In this document: positions 36,756 through 46,968 of the stretch, in pieces
Position numbering within the stretch: position 1 is the stretch's first letter
Layout of the letters: each line of letters opens with the position of its first letter
NCBI GenBank assembly: GCA_963743425.1
Contig: CAVUPU010000002.1
Coordinates: forward strand, 930,001-994,000
Source of the DNA: JAJVID01 sp963743425
GTDB taxonomy: Bacteria; Acidobacteriota; Blastocatellia; RBC074
DNA length: 64,000 nucleotides
Reading direction: 5' to 3'
Position numbers and translations under genes: made by a program
Notes under the pieces: generated by a model
Told to the model about the DNA's origin: nothing
The model's database searches: none
What the model saw: the letters and a program-made list of their open reading frames with translations, nothing else

Positions 36756-37325
36756 TTAAGCCCGTCTGCTCATTCGCCGGCGCGCGCGGTTCCTGCCAAT
36801 CCAGCGACTCTGGCCGGCTTTGATTGCGGCTTTCTCAGTGCGATAGCCTGCGAGTCGCGGGCTTAGCTCGAAATGCGCGGGGTCTTTCAAGCCGTAGCGC
36901 CATCTGAATCCGTGCCGGCGCATGATCCGCACTACTAGGCGTCCTTTGCGCGTAAGTCGGCGAGGCCGGCCTCGGGTCGCAACGCCACCGATGTCCACAG
37001 CCAACCCGGCCTCGTGCATCGAGGTTCCGGGCAGCTTGGCGCCATAGATCCCGCGCCGGGCGCGACAACGGCGGTTGCGAGCGCACCGATAGATGGCCCG
37101 CTGCTCGGCGCGCGAGCGGAAAGCGCTGTTAATGCGAGGCCGGATGCCGCGTCTGCGCATTTCGCGTATGGCCGCGTTGAGCCGCGCGCGGGCGTCATTG
37201 TCGAGCGCATTGATGCGCCTCCGACCCATCGCCTGCAGGTTCGCATAAGATACAAGGATGATGACGATCAGGCTGATACCGATCGCCAGAATGGATAGCA
37301 GCGTCTTCGTTTTAAAGTACAACAT
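36756..37325 (-). CDS. Membrane-anchored M15-family D,D-carboxypeptidase-like peptidase
   Basis: 189 residues. An N-terminal membrane helix (LLSILAIGISLIVIILVSYA) anchors a VanY/peptidase M15-type domain. Its zinc ligands are visible: His and Asp in SMHEAGLAVDIG, and His in DPAHFE. INSAFRSRAEQRAIY is the usual substrate-side motif. It would trim peptidoglycan stem peptides in the periplasm. The C-terminus is an Arg-rich tail. The ribosome-binding site is weak. Confidence 0.82.
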   Translation of the reverse strand: MLYFKTKTLLSILAIGISLIVIILVSYANLQAMGRRRINALDNDARARLNAAIREMRRRGIRPRINSAFRSRAEQRAIYRCARNRRCRARRGIYGAKLPGTSMHEAGLAVDIGGVATRGRPRRLTRKGRLVVRIMRRHGFRWRYGLKDPAHFELSPRLAGYRTEKAAIKAGQSRWIGRNRARRRMSRRA

Positions 37326-37407
37326 TGGAGGATAGAGCTAACCTTGACGGTTAGGGGCGGCGGGATTCTACCGCAGATCCGCCCCCGGACGCCACTTATC
37401 CCTTGCC

Positions 37408-37587
37408 TCATTGGCGCTTCAACTGCGCCAGCGCGGTTATGGGAATTTTCGCCACGATGCTGACCTGCGTGCCGACCAAATCGGCCACGTCGTATTTCAC
37501 CGCGAATCCGAGGATCATCGCCGATTCGGTTGAATTCAGCTTGTAATCGCCCTCCAGCCAGCGCGCCATTTGCATATTTGACCTCAT
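37408..37587 (-). pseudogene. C-terminal remnant of an acetamidase/formamidase-family gene
   Basis: A 59-codon frame ending at TGA (37408-37410). It encodes MARWLEGDYKLNSTESAMIL followed by GFAVKYDVADLVGTQVSIVA, which has the 'WL...Y.L...A..LG.A..Y.V..LV....V...I' pattern of the acetamidase/formamidase C-terminus. A TAA stands directly upstream and the catalytic part is missing. It lies between the M15 gene and the FG-GAP gene on the same strand. Confidence 0.55.
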
Positions 37588-37683
37588 ATTTGCTTAGAGC
37601 CGGACGTCAGTGGACCAATCGCGCTGACTACGGCATCACCAATTCCTCACGTTGATCAGAATTCATCCGCGTCACGGCAAGGC

Positions 37684-38805
37684 TCACTTCCCACTGAAAT
37701 ACACAACATTGGGCGCGTCGCTGCGCGCGGCGACGATGTCCGGATAACCGTCCCCATTCAGATCGCCGATCGCCAGTCCATACACTGCCCCTTTCCCGTC
37801 ACCGAAGCGTACTTGCTCGAAGCTGCGCCCGCTGCCATCGTTGAAGAAAACCGCGCCAGGGGCGGTGACATATCCAATGACGACATCCGCTTTTCCGTCG
37901 CGGTTCAAGTCGCCAACCGCGATGGCGTAAGGCACGAGCTTCTTCTCACCCAACGGCAAACCGCTGTTGAAGCCGCCCTGACCGTCGTTCAGGTAGATGA
38001 AGGAGCCAAGTCGCTCATCACCGAGGACCAGGTCCACCCAGCCATCACCATTGAGATCGCCCGCCGCCGCTATGCGCGCCGCAGATGTGGCAGGACCGAA
38101 CGGCCTGGTTTTGGTAAACCGAGCTTTGCCATTGTTGAAGTAGATGGCGCTCTGTCCACCGTCACGATGCGGCACAGCCAGATCAATGAATCCATCTCGA
38201 TTGAAATCGGCAGGAACAATGGTGGTGGCCGACTCTGCCGGTATAACGATGCACTCACGTCCGCTGAACTTCCCGCGCCCATCGTTCAGGCACACATAAC
38301 TCGCGCTTTGCCGGTTGGCGGCGATAACATCCGGTTTGCGATCACCATTCAAATCCGCCGCCGCCGCATTTCTGGTCGCCCACTTTGGCTCGCCCCACGC
38401 GCCTGAAACACGGAAGTTCGCTTTGCCATTGTTGAGATAGACCAGCTTCTGGTCGGGCTGGTCGTTACTGACCAAGAGATCGAGATCACTGTCGCCGTCC
38501 AGATCGGCGAGGATGGCTGAATACGTTCGATCCGGCTTGGCGCCGAGATTGCGCGCGACAGTAAATTCGCCCTTGCCGTTGTTTAGAAGGACGCGATCAT
38601 GGAGCGGCCAATGGCGGCCCTTCGCCAACACCAGGTCGAGATCACCATCGCCATCCAAATCGCCCAAACTGGCGTTGGCCGAAGTTTCAGCCGTTTGCTC
38701 AAGCTTGACGGCGTTCGCAAACTGTCGCGTCGCGACGGGAATTGGAGTCGCGGCGAGACCGCCCGCGACAGCGCAAAGAATCAAAACATAACCGATTTTC
38801 AGCAT
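37684..38805 (-). CDS. Secreted FG-GAP/VCBS seven-bladed propeller protein
   Basis: 373 residues from the ATG 38805, which has GGAGAGAC upstream. A signal peptide (LILCAVAGGLAATPIP) is followed by seven repeats, each carrying a calcium-binding loop of the form D-x-[DN]-x-D-G-x-x-D: GDLDGDGDLD, ADLDGDSDLD, ADLNGDRKPD, ADFNRDGFID, GDLNGDGWVD, GDLNRDGKAD, GDLNGDGYPD. Seven repeats fit an integrin-alpha-like propeller. It is probably a surface or secreted binding protein. The frame continues upstream to 38976, but that part is encoded by a palindromic repeat and I exclude it. Confidence 0.87.
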   Translation of the reverse strand: MLKIGYVLILCAVAGGLAATPIPVATRQFANAVKLEQTAETSANASLGDLDGDGDLDLVLAKGRHWPLHDRVLLNNGKGEFTVARNLGAKPDRTYSAILADLDGDSDLDLLVSNDQPDQKLVYLNNGKANFRVSGAWGEPKWATRNAAAADLNGDRKPDVIAANRQSASYVCLNDGRGKFSGRECIVIPAESATTIVPADFNRDGFIDLAVPHRDGGQSAIYFNNGKARFTKTRPFGPATSAARIAAAGDLNGDGWVDLVLGDERLGSFIYLNDGQGGFNSGLPLGEKKLVPYAIAVGDLNRDGKADVVIGYVTAPGAVFFNDGSGRSFEQVRFGDGKGAVYGLAIGDLNGDGYPDIVAARSDAPNVVYFSGK

Positions 38806-38904
38806 CAGTCTCTCCTCAAACACGGATGGAACCCTGAACTTTCCTTTTGTAAGCCTGAAAGTGTAACTGCGGTAATTAACGATCTGCGCGTAACCAGGGT
38901 TCCA

Positions 38905-38982
38905 TGAGACAGTGGGACAGAGAGACAGAGAGATGAAGCCGTTTTGTCTCTCTGTCTCTCCGTCTCTCTGTCCCACTGTCTC
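38905..38982. repeat. Purine-rich palindrome, family G
   Basis: GAGACAGTGGGACAGAGAGA (from 38905) pairs with TCTCTCTGTC...CACTGTCTC (to 38982), with units of GACAGAGA in tandem. It sits between the FG-GAP gene and a decayed gene end, beside that remnant's stop codon. Confidence 0.82.
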
Positions 38983-39216
38983 TATTTGATCCTCTTCGTC
39001 CGCATGGTCTGCCCGCCCTGCTCGATGATCACGGCGGCCACTGCCCCGTCGGCGCCCAGTTCGAAGCGGTAAACAATGCCGTTGTCGGAGAAGTATTTTG
39101 TTTCCTATTCTGGCAACAGCACGAATTTGGATTGCCCTTGCCCGTGCGCCCAGAGCCGCCCCTCTTCCACAGTCATCGTGATCTTGAAGCCGTCATCCTG
39201 CGCAGTCGAGCTAGCG
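38982..39216 (-). pseudogene. Remnant of a serine-hydrolase C-terminal (DUF3471-like) domain
   Basis: The frame encodes FKITMTVEEGRLWAHGQGQ, SKFVLLPE, then a TAG at about 39107-39109, then ETKYFSDNGIVYRFELGADG and AAVIIEQGGQTMRTKRIK before its terminal TAG (38982-38984). The pattern 'L-W-x-x-x-x-G-Q-x-K-F-x-L-x-P-E-S-E-T-x-F-F' and 'x-x-Q-G-G-x-x-x-x-A-x-R-I' is that of the DUF3471 domain at the end of class C beta-lactamase-like hydrolases. The internal stop and missing catalytic domain mark it as dead. Confidence 0.6.
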
Positions 39217-39227
39217 GGGCGTTGTGT

Positions 39228-40787
39228 TCAACGAAAATTCTCTACCAACATAACATCGCTGCCATACTGGTCCATCTGAGCAAAGAGGAGCCATCGTCCA
39301 TCGGGTGAAATCGTGAGCCCCGGGTCCCATCGGGACAATGGTTTATCGAGGGTGGCGACATGCGTCACTTTGCCGTTCACAAAACTGAAGAGCTCGATCA
39401 CAGGCTGAGAAGGCGTGTTAGCCGTAGCGAAGTAAATCCCTTTTTCGGCCACTGTCCAGTGGCGCCAATATCCCGCCTTGTGGTGGTCAAGTAGGGGAGT
39501 CTCCTTACCACCCCCAGTGGGAATCTGCCAGATGCCGGGAACAGACCGGCCTTTTGCATAATAAAAGAACTTGCCGTCATAGGATTCAAAGCCCTCAAAG
39601 CCGCCCTCCTGGGTCACCTGCACAGCGCGGCCTCCGTCGGCGGGAACTTTCCATATCTGCATACTGCCGCTGCGGGTGGAGCCGAAATAGATCCACTTCC
39701 CGTCCCGCGACCAACTTGGAGCCACATCTTCTGAAGGTTCCAGGGTGAGATTACGCGGCTGGCCTCCTTCCGCGCTGACGACATAAATGTCAGCGTTGCC
39801 TTCCCGGCCGGAATCGCTCGAACGGGAGTCAAAAGCTATCCAGCGGCCATCAGTAGACCACCGCGGAGTACCGGTGAGATTGGGCCCGCGATCAATCAAC
39901 TGCATGGGATTGGCGCCATTACGATCACAAACCCAAATGCCAAAACTGCCGGAGCGGGTAGAAGCGAAGACAATTTTCTGACCATCGGGAGAGTAGCTGG
40001 GTCCGTTATCCCCAAGAGTGGAAGCGATCAAACTTGTCGGGGCGACGCCCCTTCCCATCGAGTTTATCTCAAGGCGCCAGATGTTCTGATCATCCAGGGT
40101 TTGCGTATAGGCAAGACGATCTCCCTGGCGAGATATGGCGGGACTAATCACATTCTGTCCGATAGTCGGCAAGCGTTCAGGAGTTCCTCCGGTAATGGGA
40201 ATTCGCCACAGATTATAGAGACTGCTTTCGCGTCTTGACGCAAAGACGATTCCGCGACTGTCCGCTGTCCACGCGAAGCCCAGAATTGACGAATTATCGA
40301 AAGTGAGCCGTCGAGGGTCGCCTACAGAAGTTGGCCCAGACATTGGTAAGAGATGGATATCCGTCGTCGCCTGGCTGGATGATCGAATGAAAGCCAGCGT
40401 CCTTCCATCAGGAGAGAAGGCCGGATAGGAATCCCCTACGGCCCCCATCGGAGGCGAAGTTATTCTTCGCTTTTCGACTGTCTCAATCGAGAGCAGGTAG
40501 AGGTGGAAAGGTTCTTCCTGTGAATTTTTGTCGGATAGAGCCAGATACTTTCCATCCGGAGAGTAATATTGGCTACTCCCGGTGGTAGGAGTTCGATAGG
40601 GAAAGATGTCGGCCAATTTGCGCTCAGGGCCGCCTAAAGCCGGGATTAAATAACATCCGCTGCTTTCCGTAGATTGGCGGAAAAAAGCGATATAGCGGCC
40701 GTCGGGCGACCAGGCAGGATGGGTATCGGCGCCAGGATTGGTCGTCAGCCGGAGCGGATGTCCGGCGCCAAGGCTGGTGTGGCTTCC
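39228..40787 (-). pseudogene. TolB-like PD40 beta-propeller half of a winged-helix regulator
   Basis: A frame open from 40787 to 39228 encodes about 519 residues of WD40/PD40 repeats of the form x-P-x-[WF]-S-P-D-G-[RK]-x-[IL]-[AV]-F (HPAWSPDGRYIAFF, YPAFSPDGRTLAFIR, GPSYSPDGQKIVFAS, APSWSRDGKWIYFGS). It overlaps the end of the winged-helix frame by 43 bases in another register and has no good start of its own. In related acidobacterial proteins one chain carries the winged helix, a membrane helix and then the propeller. Here the frames are out of step and no membrane helix remains, suggesting a deletion plus frameshift. It may still be expressed from an internal TTG (40616). Confidence 0.65.
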
Positions 40788-41143
40788 TCATCCCAGATCT
40801 CTCTCACTCGCGCGACAAAGCGATAGCCCCGTTTCGGGATCGTCTCTATATACTGCTCTGATTGCTCCCCCCCCAGAATCTTCCTCAAACTGGAGATGTT
40901 TTTTGCCAGGTTGACCTCTTCAACAAAAGTATTCGGCCAGACCTTTTTTATCAGTTCGTCCTTGTCGATCACATGACCGCCGTTTTCGACCAGCGCCATT
41001 AGAGTCTCGAAGGCTTTTGGGGTTAGAGGGACATGCTGTCCGTCCCGCAGCAGTAACCGTTCGGTCGCGTCCAGACGGAAAGGCCCAAATTCATAGAAGT
41101 GCTTGTCTGAGAGCCTCATATAAGACCCGAAAGATTTTGCCAA
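40745..41143 (-). CDS. OmpR/PhoB-type winged-helix DNA-binding protein (CadC-like)
   Basis: 132 residues forming a complete winged-helix domain: YEFGPFRLDATERLLLRDGQ, VPLTPKAFETLMALVENGG, the recognition helix region VNLAKNISSLRKILG and the wing IETIPKRGYRFVARV. It ends soon after at a TGA, just where related proteins continue into a membrane helix and propeller. It diverges from the TonB receptor at 41578 and could control it. The preceding frame appears to be its original C-terminal half. Confidence 0.75.
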   Translation of the reverse strand: MAKSFGSYMRLSDKHFYEFGPFRLDATERLLLRDGQHVPLTPKAFETLMALVENGGHVIDKDELIKKVWPNTFVEEVNLAKNISSLRKILGGEQSEQYIETIPKRGYRFVARVREIWDEEATPALAPDIRSG

Positions 41144-41577
41144 AACTTTCCCAAAATTTTCCCAGAGCTTTGGAAAGACTTCATACGCCTTTCTGTCGCA
41201 CTATCAAGTCAAGAGGGACTGGTGGAGAAGGACAAATAGAATCCTGCCGCCAAAGCCCCTCAGAGAGAAAAACAATACCTTTACCAATCAGTGTCCAGAA
41301 ATAGCCCTTACTGCGCTAACAAGAGCGCCGAGGGCGCTGGGATGAGGACACGGCAGACTTGCTTCATCAACGCGACAATCAATAGCTCTCTTAAAGAAAC
41401 CTGGAGAACCCAGTGGTCAATCAGTCAGTGATTCGCCAATCAGACGACACTCAAGCTGAGGCATGATCACTCAACTCTGGCAAACAACGCAACCTTCATA
41501 GGTCAGGATGGACATGGGAAGCAGGTGAGAGCTAGATCATCAAAGAAACAGTTTGAAACCCAGCAAAAGGAGGCGCT
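41144..41577. other. Intergenic region between regulator and TonB receptor
   Basis: A 434-bp divergent gap. Near the regulator start (about 41142-41175) three similar elements, AACTTTCCCA, AATTTTCCCA and GAGCTTTGG, stand about 11 bp apart, one helical turn, and could be operator sites for the winged-helix protein. A strong AAAAGGAGG precedes the receptor start. I see no clear -35/-10 pair and no small gene. Confidence 0.35.
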
Positions 41578-44500
41578 ATGGTCAAGAATATAAGCAGACC
41601 AGAGGTTTTAATGAGGTTGACGCAAGCGGGCCCGGCCGTATTACTACTATTACTGGTTGCCAGCGTCGCTCCCGTCTTTGGACAGGAATTTCGGGGCTTG
41701 ATTATCGGACAGGTGACTGATCATGCAGGGGCCGCAGTTTCCAATGCTACGGTCACAGCAATCCGAGAAGGGACTCAACAGATATACGCTGCTCAAACCA
41801 GTCGTGGCGGAGATTATTCGATCCCTTATGTGCAACCCGGAGTTTATACCATTACCGTGGAAGCGGCCGGGTTCAAGAAATCGACGCGTGGAGGCGTGAC
41901 TCTCGATGTATCAGGGAAACTCAACCTGAACTTCACTCTGGAGATCGGGTCTGTCACGGAGACGGTAACGGTGCAGTCCGAGACTTCCCTGGTGAATACC
42001 GCTGACGCCTCCGGCGGGACGGTCATAAATTCGGAGCTGGTGCAAAACCTGCCTTTAAACGGGCGGCAGATTTACATGCTCATGCATTTGACGCCAGGTG
42101 TGCGTTTTACCCAAACCACTTTTGGGCCGGGAGGGTTTTCCGGCACTCGGGGCTGGGATGAAACCAACGCATACGTGATCAACGGAGTGCAAGGCAGTTA
42201 CAATCAGTTCACTCTGAATGGCGCGCCCATCACTCAGCAAACCAGCACAAACCGTGGCTCGTGGGAGATTGCGCCGAATGTGGACGCAGTGCAGGAATTC
42301 AAGATCATGACCAATACCTACGACGCGCAATACGGGCGCGCGGGCGGCGGCACGATCAACACCATCCTGAAGAGCGGCTCCGACAAATTCCACGGCACTG
42401 CCTTTGATTTCTGGCGCAACGCGGTACTGGACGCCAACACCTTCCAACTCAACCAGCGCGACATTCCGAGGCAACCTCATAACCAGCATCAGTTCGGCGG
42501 CACGGTGGGCGGTCCGATCCCGGGCCTTGGTAAGAGGACATTTTTCTTCTTCAGCTTTGAAGGATGGCGCGAAGTTCTGCCGCAGGGGTTCGTGACGAGC
42601 GCTCCATCCGCCGACGTCCGCCCGCAAGCCGATGGCAGCGTGGATTTCAGTCAATTTGTCGCTTCCCAGGGGCTGAGAGGGATTTTCGATCCCTTGAATT
42701 GCGCGACCACGAATCCCAACGGAACCTGTCTGACCCGCGCCAGATTTCAACATAACGGAAAGCTGGACGTGATCCCGCCCGATAGAGTCAGCGCAATCGG
42801 ACGAAAGATTCTGGAGCTGTTTCCGTTGCCGAATAACCCGGGCGCGGGCCAGTTCGACAACTTCACGGCAACCAACCCCGGAAGTTACCGCTACAACCAG
42901 CCCATTGTCCGTATTGATCACAACTTCAGCGAGAAGACGCGCTTCTACGCCATGTTCGCCTGGTGGGGCGGGACCGAATTCCGGAACACGCAGGGCTTTG
43001 ACGGGCCGGCCATGAGAGGCAACGTCAATTACCGCTCAAATCTCACACAAGTCCTGGATTTGACCCACACCTTCACTCCGACCCTGTTTGCCGATCTGCG
43101 CGTGTCGTTTAACCGCACGTGGAATACGACGGCGGACGGCGCCGTATCGGGGGGCCTGGCCGAACTGACGGCGCAGGAACTGGGATTGACCATGCCCGTG
43201 GATCAAGGGCTGATAACTACAGTCAGCAGGAAATGGGCGCCGACGATTTCGGTGGCGGGATATCCCCAGATTATCGGAAACCAGACAAACCAGTCGACTG
43301 GCGCGCTGATGTACGAGACATATGATATATCGCCGTCGATCAGTCAAACCGCCGGCAGACACAACCTCCATTATGGCGGGCAAGTCCTGTTGATGCGCGC
43401 CATCCCCGGCTTCGTTCTCGGCAACCCTAACGGGAGTTTCAATTTCAACGATGGCTTCACACGGGAAAGACCCAACATATCGAACCGCGACGGAGCCGCG
43501 CTTGCCAACCTGCTGCTCGGTTATCCGAGCGGCGGGAATGTTGATTTCAATTTCGACGTGTACGAGAGCTATCCCTATATCGCGCTCTACCTGCAGGACG
43601 ACTTCAAGATCCGGCGTAATTTGACACTTAACCTGGGGCTGCGCTGGGATGTCGAACTCTCACCCAGGGATCGCTACAACAAACTCAACGCCGGATTTGA
43701 CTTCAACGCCATGAACCCGATCACGGACCAGATCACGTTCCCGCCCCTCCCGAATGGCGCAACGATGGTCAATCCCATAAAGGGCGGATTTCGATTTTCG
43801 AGTGACGAACTTGCCCCTTACGACACCCAATGGGACCATTGGCAACCGAGATTCGGCTTAGCCTGGGCCATCAATCCCAAAACCGTCTTGCGTGGTGGTT
43901 GGGGCATCTATACCGCATTCGCCATTGAACTCGGCGGGAATACCACCTGGACGCAGTCCACGCAATTCCAAAGCTCGCTGGATGGCGGGAACACCCCGTC
44001 CGGCTTTTTCAACACAGGCGTTCCTTACCCTAACGGCGTGGTATTACCGGTGGGTAATTCCCTGGGCTTACTCTCAGGCATCGGTAACGGTCAGTCTTTT
44101 GACCAAAGGGATCGGAAAATACCTTCGGTCCAACAGTACTCGTTTGGGATCCAGAGAGAGCTTCCGGGACGATTTACCCTGGACGTCTCTTACATCGGTA
44201 GCAGGACCAGGGATCTTCGCGTGGGGACGCAGATAAACCATCTGACCCCGGAGCAAATCGCGCAGGGGCGTCAGGATCCTCAACTTCCTCGAGCAAATTG
44301 TGCCGAACCCGTTTTTCGGCGTTCTGCCTCCGGCGAGTTCGTTAGGCGCTCAAAGGAACGTCCGGGTAAAGATGCTCATGACCCCCTTCCCACATTTCTG
44401 GAACAGTCTGTTTTCGAACACTGAACCGGTTGGTTCTTCCAACTACAATTCTTTAGCAGTGAAGTTGGAGAAGAGGCTGTCGGGAGGAGGGGCGTTGATC

Positions 44501-45235
44501 AATGGGTTGAGTTTGCTCACCTCCTTCACCTACTCGAGGACGATGGCGGCCAACGGCTTCCTCAACAACTCTTCCCCCAACCCCAATGGCACTGGAGGCG
44601 GGCTTATGGACTCCGAGCCTTTTTACGCCATCACGGGTACCGACCGAACGCTGGACTTCGCCATCAGCGGCGTCTGGGGATTGCCCATCGGGAAAGGCGG
44701 CCTGATCGGCAGGAACGCCAGAGGCGCTCTTGGCCACCTCATCAATAACTGGACGCTGGATTGGATCTTTACCGCCAATTCCGGCACGCCGATCGGTATC
44801 CCGAACGGCTTCTCGTTCAATTGCCCGCAAAACAACAACAGCTATCTCCCGAAGAAGCAGACCTGGACGCAGTGGCTCTACAACGAGACCCCGTCCTGCT
44901 TCACGCCCTTGGGTAATGTCCCGTACACCCCGGTGACCGTGATACCGCGCGTCAGCTATGTTCGCGCCCCGTACGCGCCGCAACTCGCTATGGCCGTCGC
45001 GAAGCAATTCGTCATCAAGGAAGAATGGAAACTGCAATTCAAAGCTGAGGCGTTTAACCTGACGAACACGCCGATATTCGGCGGCCCCAGCACGGGCAAT
45101 CCCAACCAACCGATTGTGCCCGTGCCCGGCATCAAGCCCGGCAGTCCTGGGTCCTTCACAGGTTACGGGACCATCGGCTCGACTCAACAAAACTTCCCGC
45201 GGCAGATTCAGATGTCGTTGAAGTTAATCTTCTAA
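41578..45235 (+). pseudogene. TonB-dependent receptor (Oar-like), interrupted by one extra base
   Basis: Joined, this is about 1,218 residues. It has a signal peptide (VLLLLLVASVAPVFGQ), a carboxypeptidase-regulatory-like domain (GLIIGQVTDHAGAAVSNATV), a plug with GQIYMLMHLTPGVRF-type sequence, and a barrel ending RQIQMSLKLIF. Frame 1 runs 41578-44424 but loses homology at 44284; frame 2 continues FLEQIVPNPFFGVLPPASSL to 45235. Deleting the C at 44284 (CAA-C-TTC) restores the register. It is the only damage seen. The gene diverges from a winged-helix regulator and is followed by two secreted protease-like genes, so it may import peptides released by them. Confidence 0.85.
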
Positions 45236-45333
45236 GATGAAAATGGGTCGGGGTTAAAGGGGAGATCAAGACTAACTCCGACCCCTATGTTCCAAGGAGC
45301 CTTCATGTCGCGTTGCGACGCCCTGAAAGAATG

Positions 45334-45447
45334 AAAATCGCCCCTGGGTACGCATCGCTTCCAGCGCGCTCTCGGCAAGAGGCCAATTGAAAGGAAATGA
45401 GTTACTTGCCGACAGCGCGCTGGAAGCGATGCGTACCCAGGGATTTT
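45334..45447. repeat. Palindromic repeat family H
   Basis: Arms of about 43 bp (45334-45379 and 45405-45447; CTGGGTACGCATCGCTTCC...) are near-perfect complements with a 25-base loop. The right arm ends 4 bases before the AGGAGG of the S1 protease. A second, imperfect stem (GGGTCGGGGTTA / TAACTCCGACCC, 45245-45283) follows the receptor stop and may be its terminator, though no T tract is present. Confidence 0.85.
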
Positions 45448-45463
45448 CTGAGGAGGTAAACAC

Positions 45464-46927
45464 ATGCGCATGCTACTCACTGTGAGAAACCTGTGGATCG
45501 CTCTCCCGGGATTATTCCTGGTAACCAGCTCCCTTCTAATAGCTCCGGGTCCTCTGAGCGCTCAGGTATCTCAGACAGAGCCTGACCGTATGGGCGCCGA
45601 AAGCCCTGCCCGGCGATACAAGCGTCTGATGTGGCAGCAACGGCCGCTGGTCGAAGCCGCCGCCGTCATGCGGGACGTGATCGACGAAGGCGCCTATGAG
45701 GGCTACGCCGGCATTGTGATTGAGGATGGGGCGGTGGCCTTGTGGTGGAAAGGCAATTTGCCGGCGAGCATATCCGAGGCTGTCGCGGATACGAACCTGA
45801 TCGCCCCTATTGAGATCCGCGAGGCTAAATACTCACTGGCCGAGCTCAGGGAGGCGGCGGCGCAAATCCGGGCGCAATTGGGCCCCGGCTCGATGATTCA
45901 CAGTATCAAGGACCCCGGCGACGGCAGCCGCCTTATCCTGGCGGCCCCGCTCGAGGCGCTCAGTCCGCGGACGGAAGCTCTCATCGCTCAATCGTTGCCT
46001 AACGTCGTCGTAGACTATGAGCTCGTCTTCGAGCAACCGCTGCAGCCGATCTCCAGGAACGACGATTCGCCGCCCTGGCAGGGCGGCGCGGTAATTATAA
46101 ACAGAACTATAGGCGCGGGATGTACATCGGGCTTCGGTGTCATCGCCAACGGCAGGCAGGCCGTACTGACCGCCGGACACTGCGCCACCGCGAACGGCCA
46201 GATGTTCACGGATGGCGTGGGGGAGTTTATCGGGAATGCTGCCCAGAAGACCAACCACGACCAGTTAATAATCCCTACCACATCCGCCGGAAACCGCATC
46301 TACATCGGACCTCGTGTAAGCAACACCACCAAGCTGGTAACCGGCTGGCAAGCCTGCTTCATCGGGGAGCTAATCTGCCAGTCGGGAGTCACTACCGCCC
46401 AGGCGATTGGCAGCGAGCTCTGCGGCTTCCGAGTGGATCGGTTCAACCTGGACTCGGAAAGCCTGGTGGAGGCCGTGCAGATCAACGGTCAGAACGGGGC
46501 CCGGCCCGGAGACAGCGGCGGCCCACTCTACTCGGATAGGGGCGCCACAGTGATCGCTAAGGGAACAATGACCCGAGTTGCAGGGGCTCGGATCGGTTTC
46601 CAGGATATTCCTACGGCAAATCAGGACTTCGGCGGCATCCAGATTCCGGGTAGCGCCGTCGTGAAGCTCTTCCAGCACTGCAACTTCGGCGGTTGGCAGG
46701 CAAATTTCCACACCACCGGCAATATTTCGCTCGCGCAGATCCAGAACGCCGGCGGTCTCAACAACGACGCGTCGTCTATCATCGTCGCTTCCGGCTTCAG
46801 GGTCACGCTCTTCAGCGGCGCCAACCAGACCGGCAGTTCAGTTACAGTGACTGGGAACACTTCATGTTTCGTCAATCTGAACTTCAACGACATCCTGACC
46901 TCGATGAGGATCGAAAGTATTCAGTAG
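45464..46927 (+). CDS. Secreted S1 (trypsin-like) protease with beta/gamma-crystallin-like C-terminus
   Basis: 487 residues. A signal peptide (LPGLFLVTSSLLIAPGPLSAQ) is followed by a pro-region with an inhibitor-like fold (about 60-195). The catalytic domain has His239 in LTAGHC, Asp266 in TNHDQLI and Ser351 in GARPGDSGGPLY, the full triad. Residues from about 391 (VVKLFQHCNFGGWQANFH... and VTLFSGANQTGSSVTVTG) form two Greek-key motifs with the F-x-x-x-x-x-G pattern of beta/gamma-crystallins, probably calcium-binding. It resembles streptogrisin/alpha-lytic-type secreted endopeptidases. A strong AGGAGG precedes the ATG. Confidence 0.85.
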   Translation: MRMLLTVRNLWIALPGLFLVTSSLLIAPGPLSAQVSQTEPDRMGAESPARRYKRLMWQQRPLVEAAAVMRDVIDEGAYEGYAGIVIEDGAVALWWKGNLPASISEAVADTNLIAPIEIREAKYSLAELREAAAQIRAQLGPGSMIHSIKDPGDGSRLILAAPLEALSPRTEALIAQSLPNVVVDYELVFEQPLQPISRNDDSPPWQGGAVIINRTIGAGCTSGFGVIANGRQAVLTAGHCATANGQMFTDGVGEFIGNAAQKTNHDQLIIPTTSAGNRIYIGPRVSNTTKLVTGWQACFIGELICQSGVTTAQAIGSELCGFRVDRFNLDSESLVEAVQINGQNGARPGDSGGPLYSDRGATVIAKGTMTRVAGARIGFQDIPTANQDFGGIQIPGSAVVKLFQHCNFGGWQANFHTTGNISLAQIQNAGGLNNDASSIIVASGFRVTLFSGANQTGSSVTVTGNTSCFVNLNFNDILTSMRIESIQ

Positions 46928-46968
46928 TCGGATGGAACCTTCATGGGCTCGGCATATTGCCCTATTAC

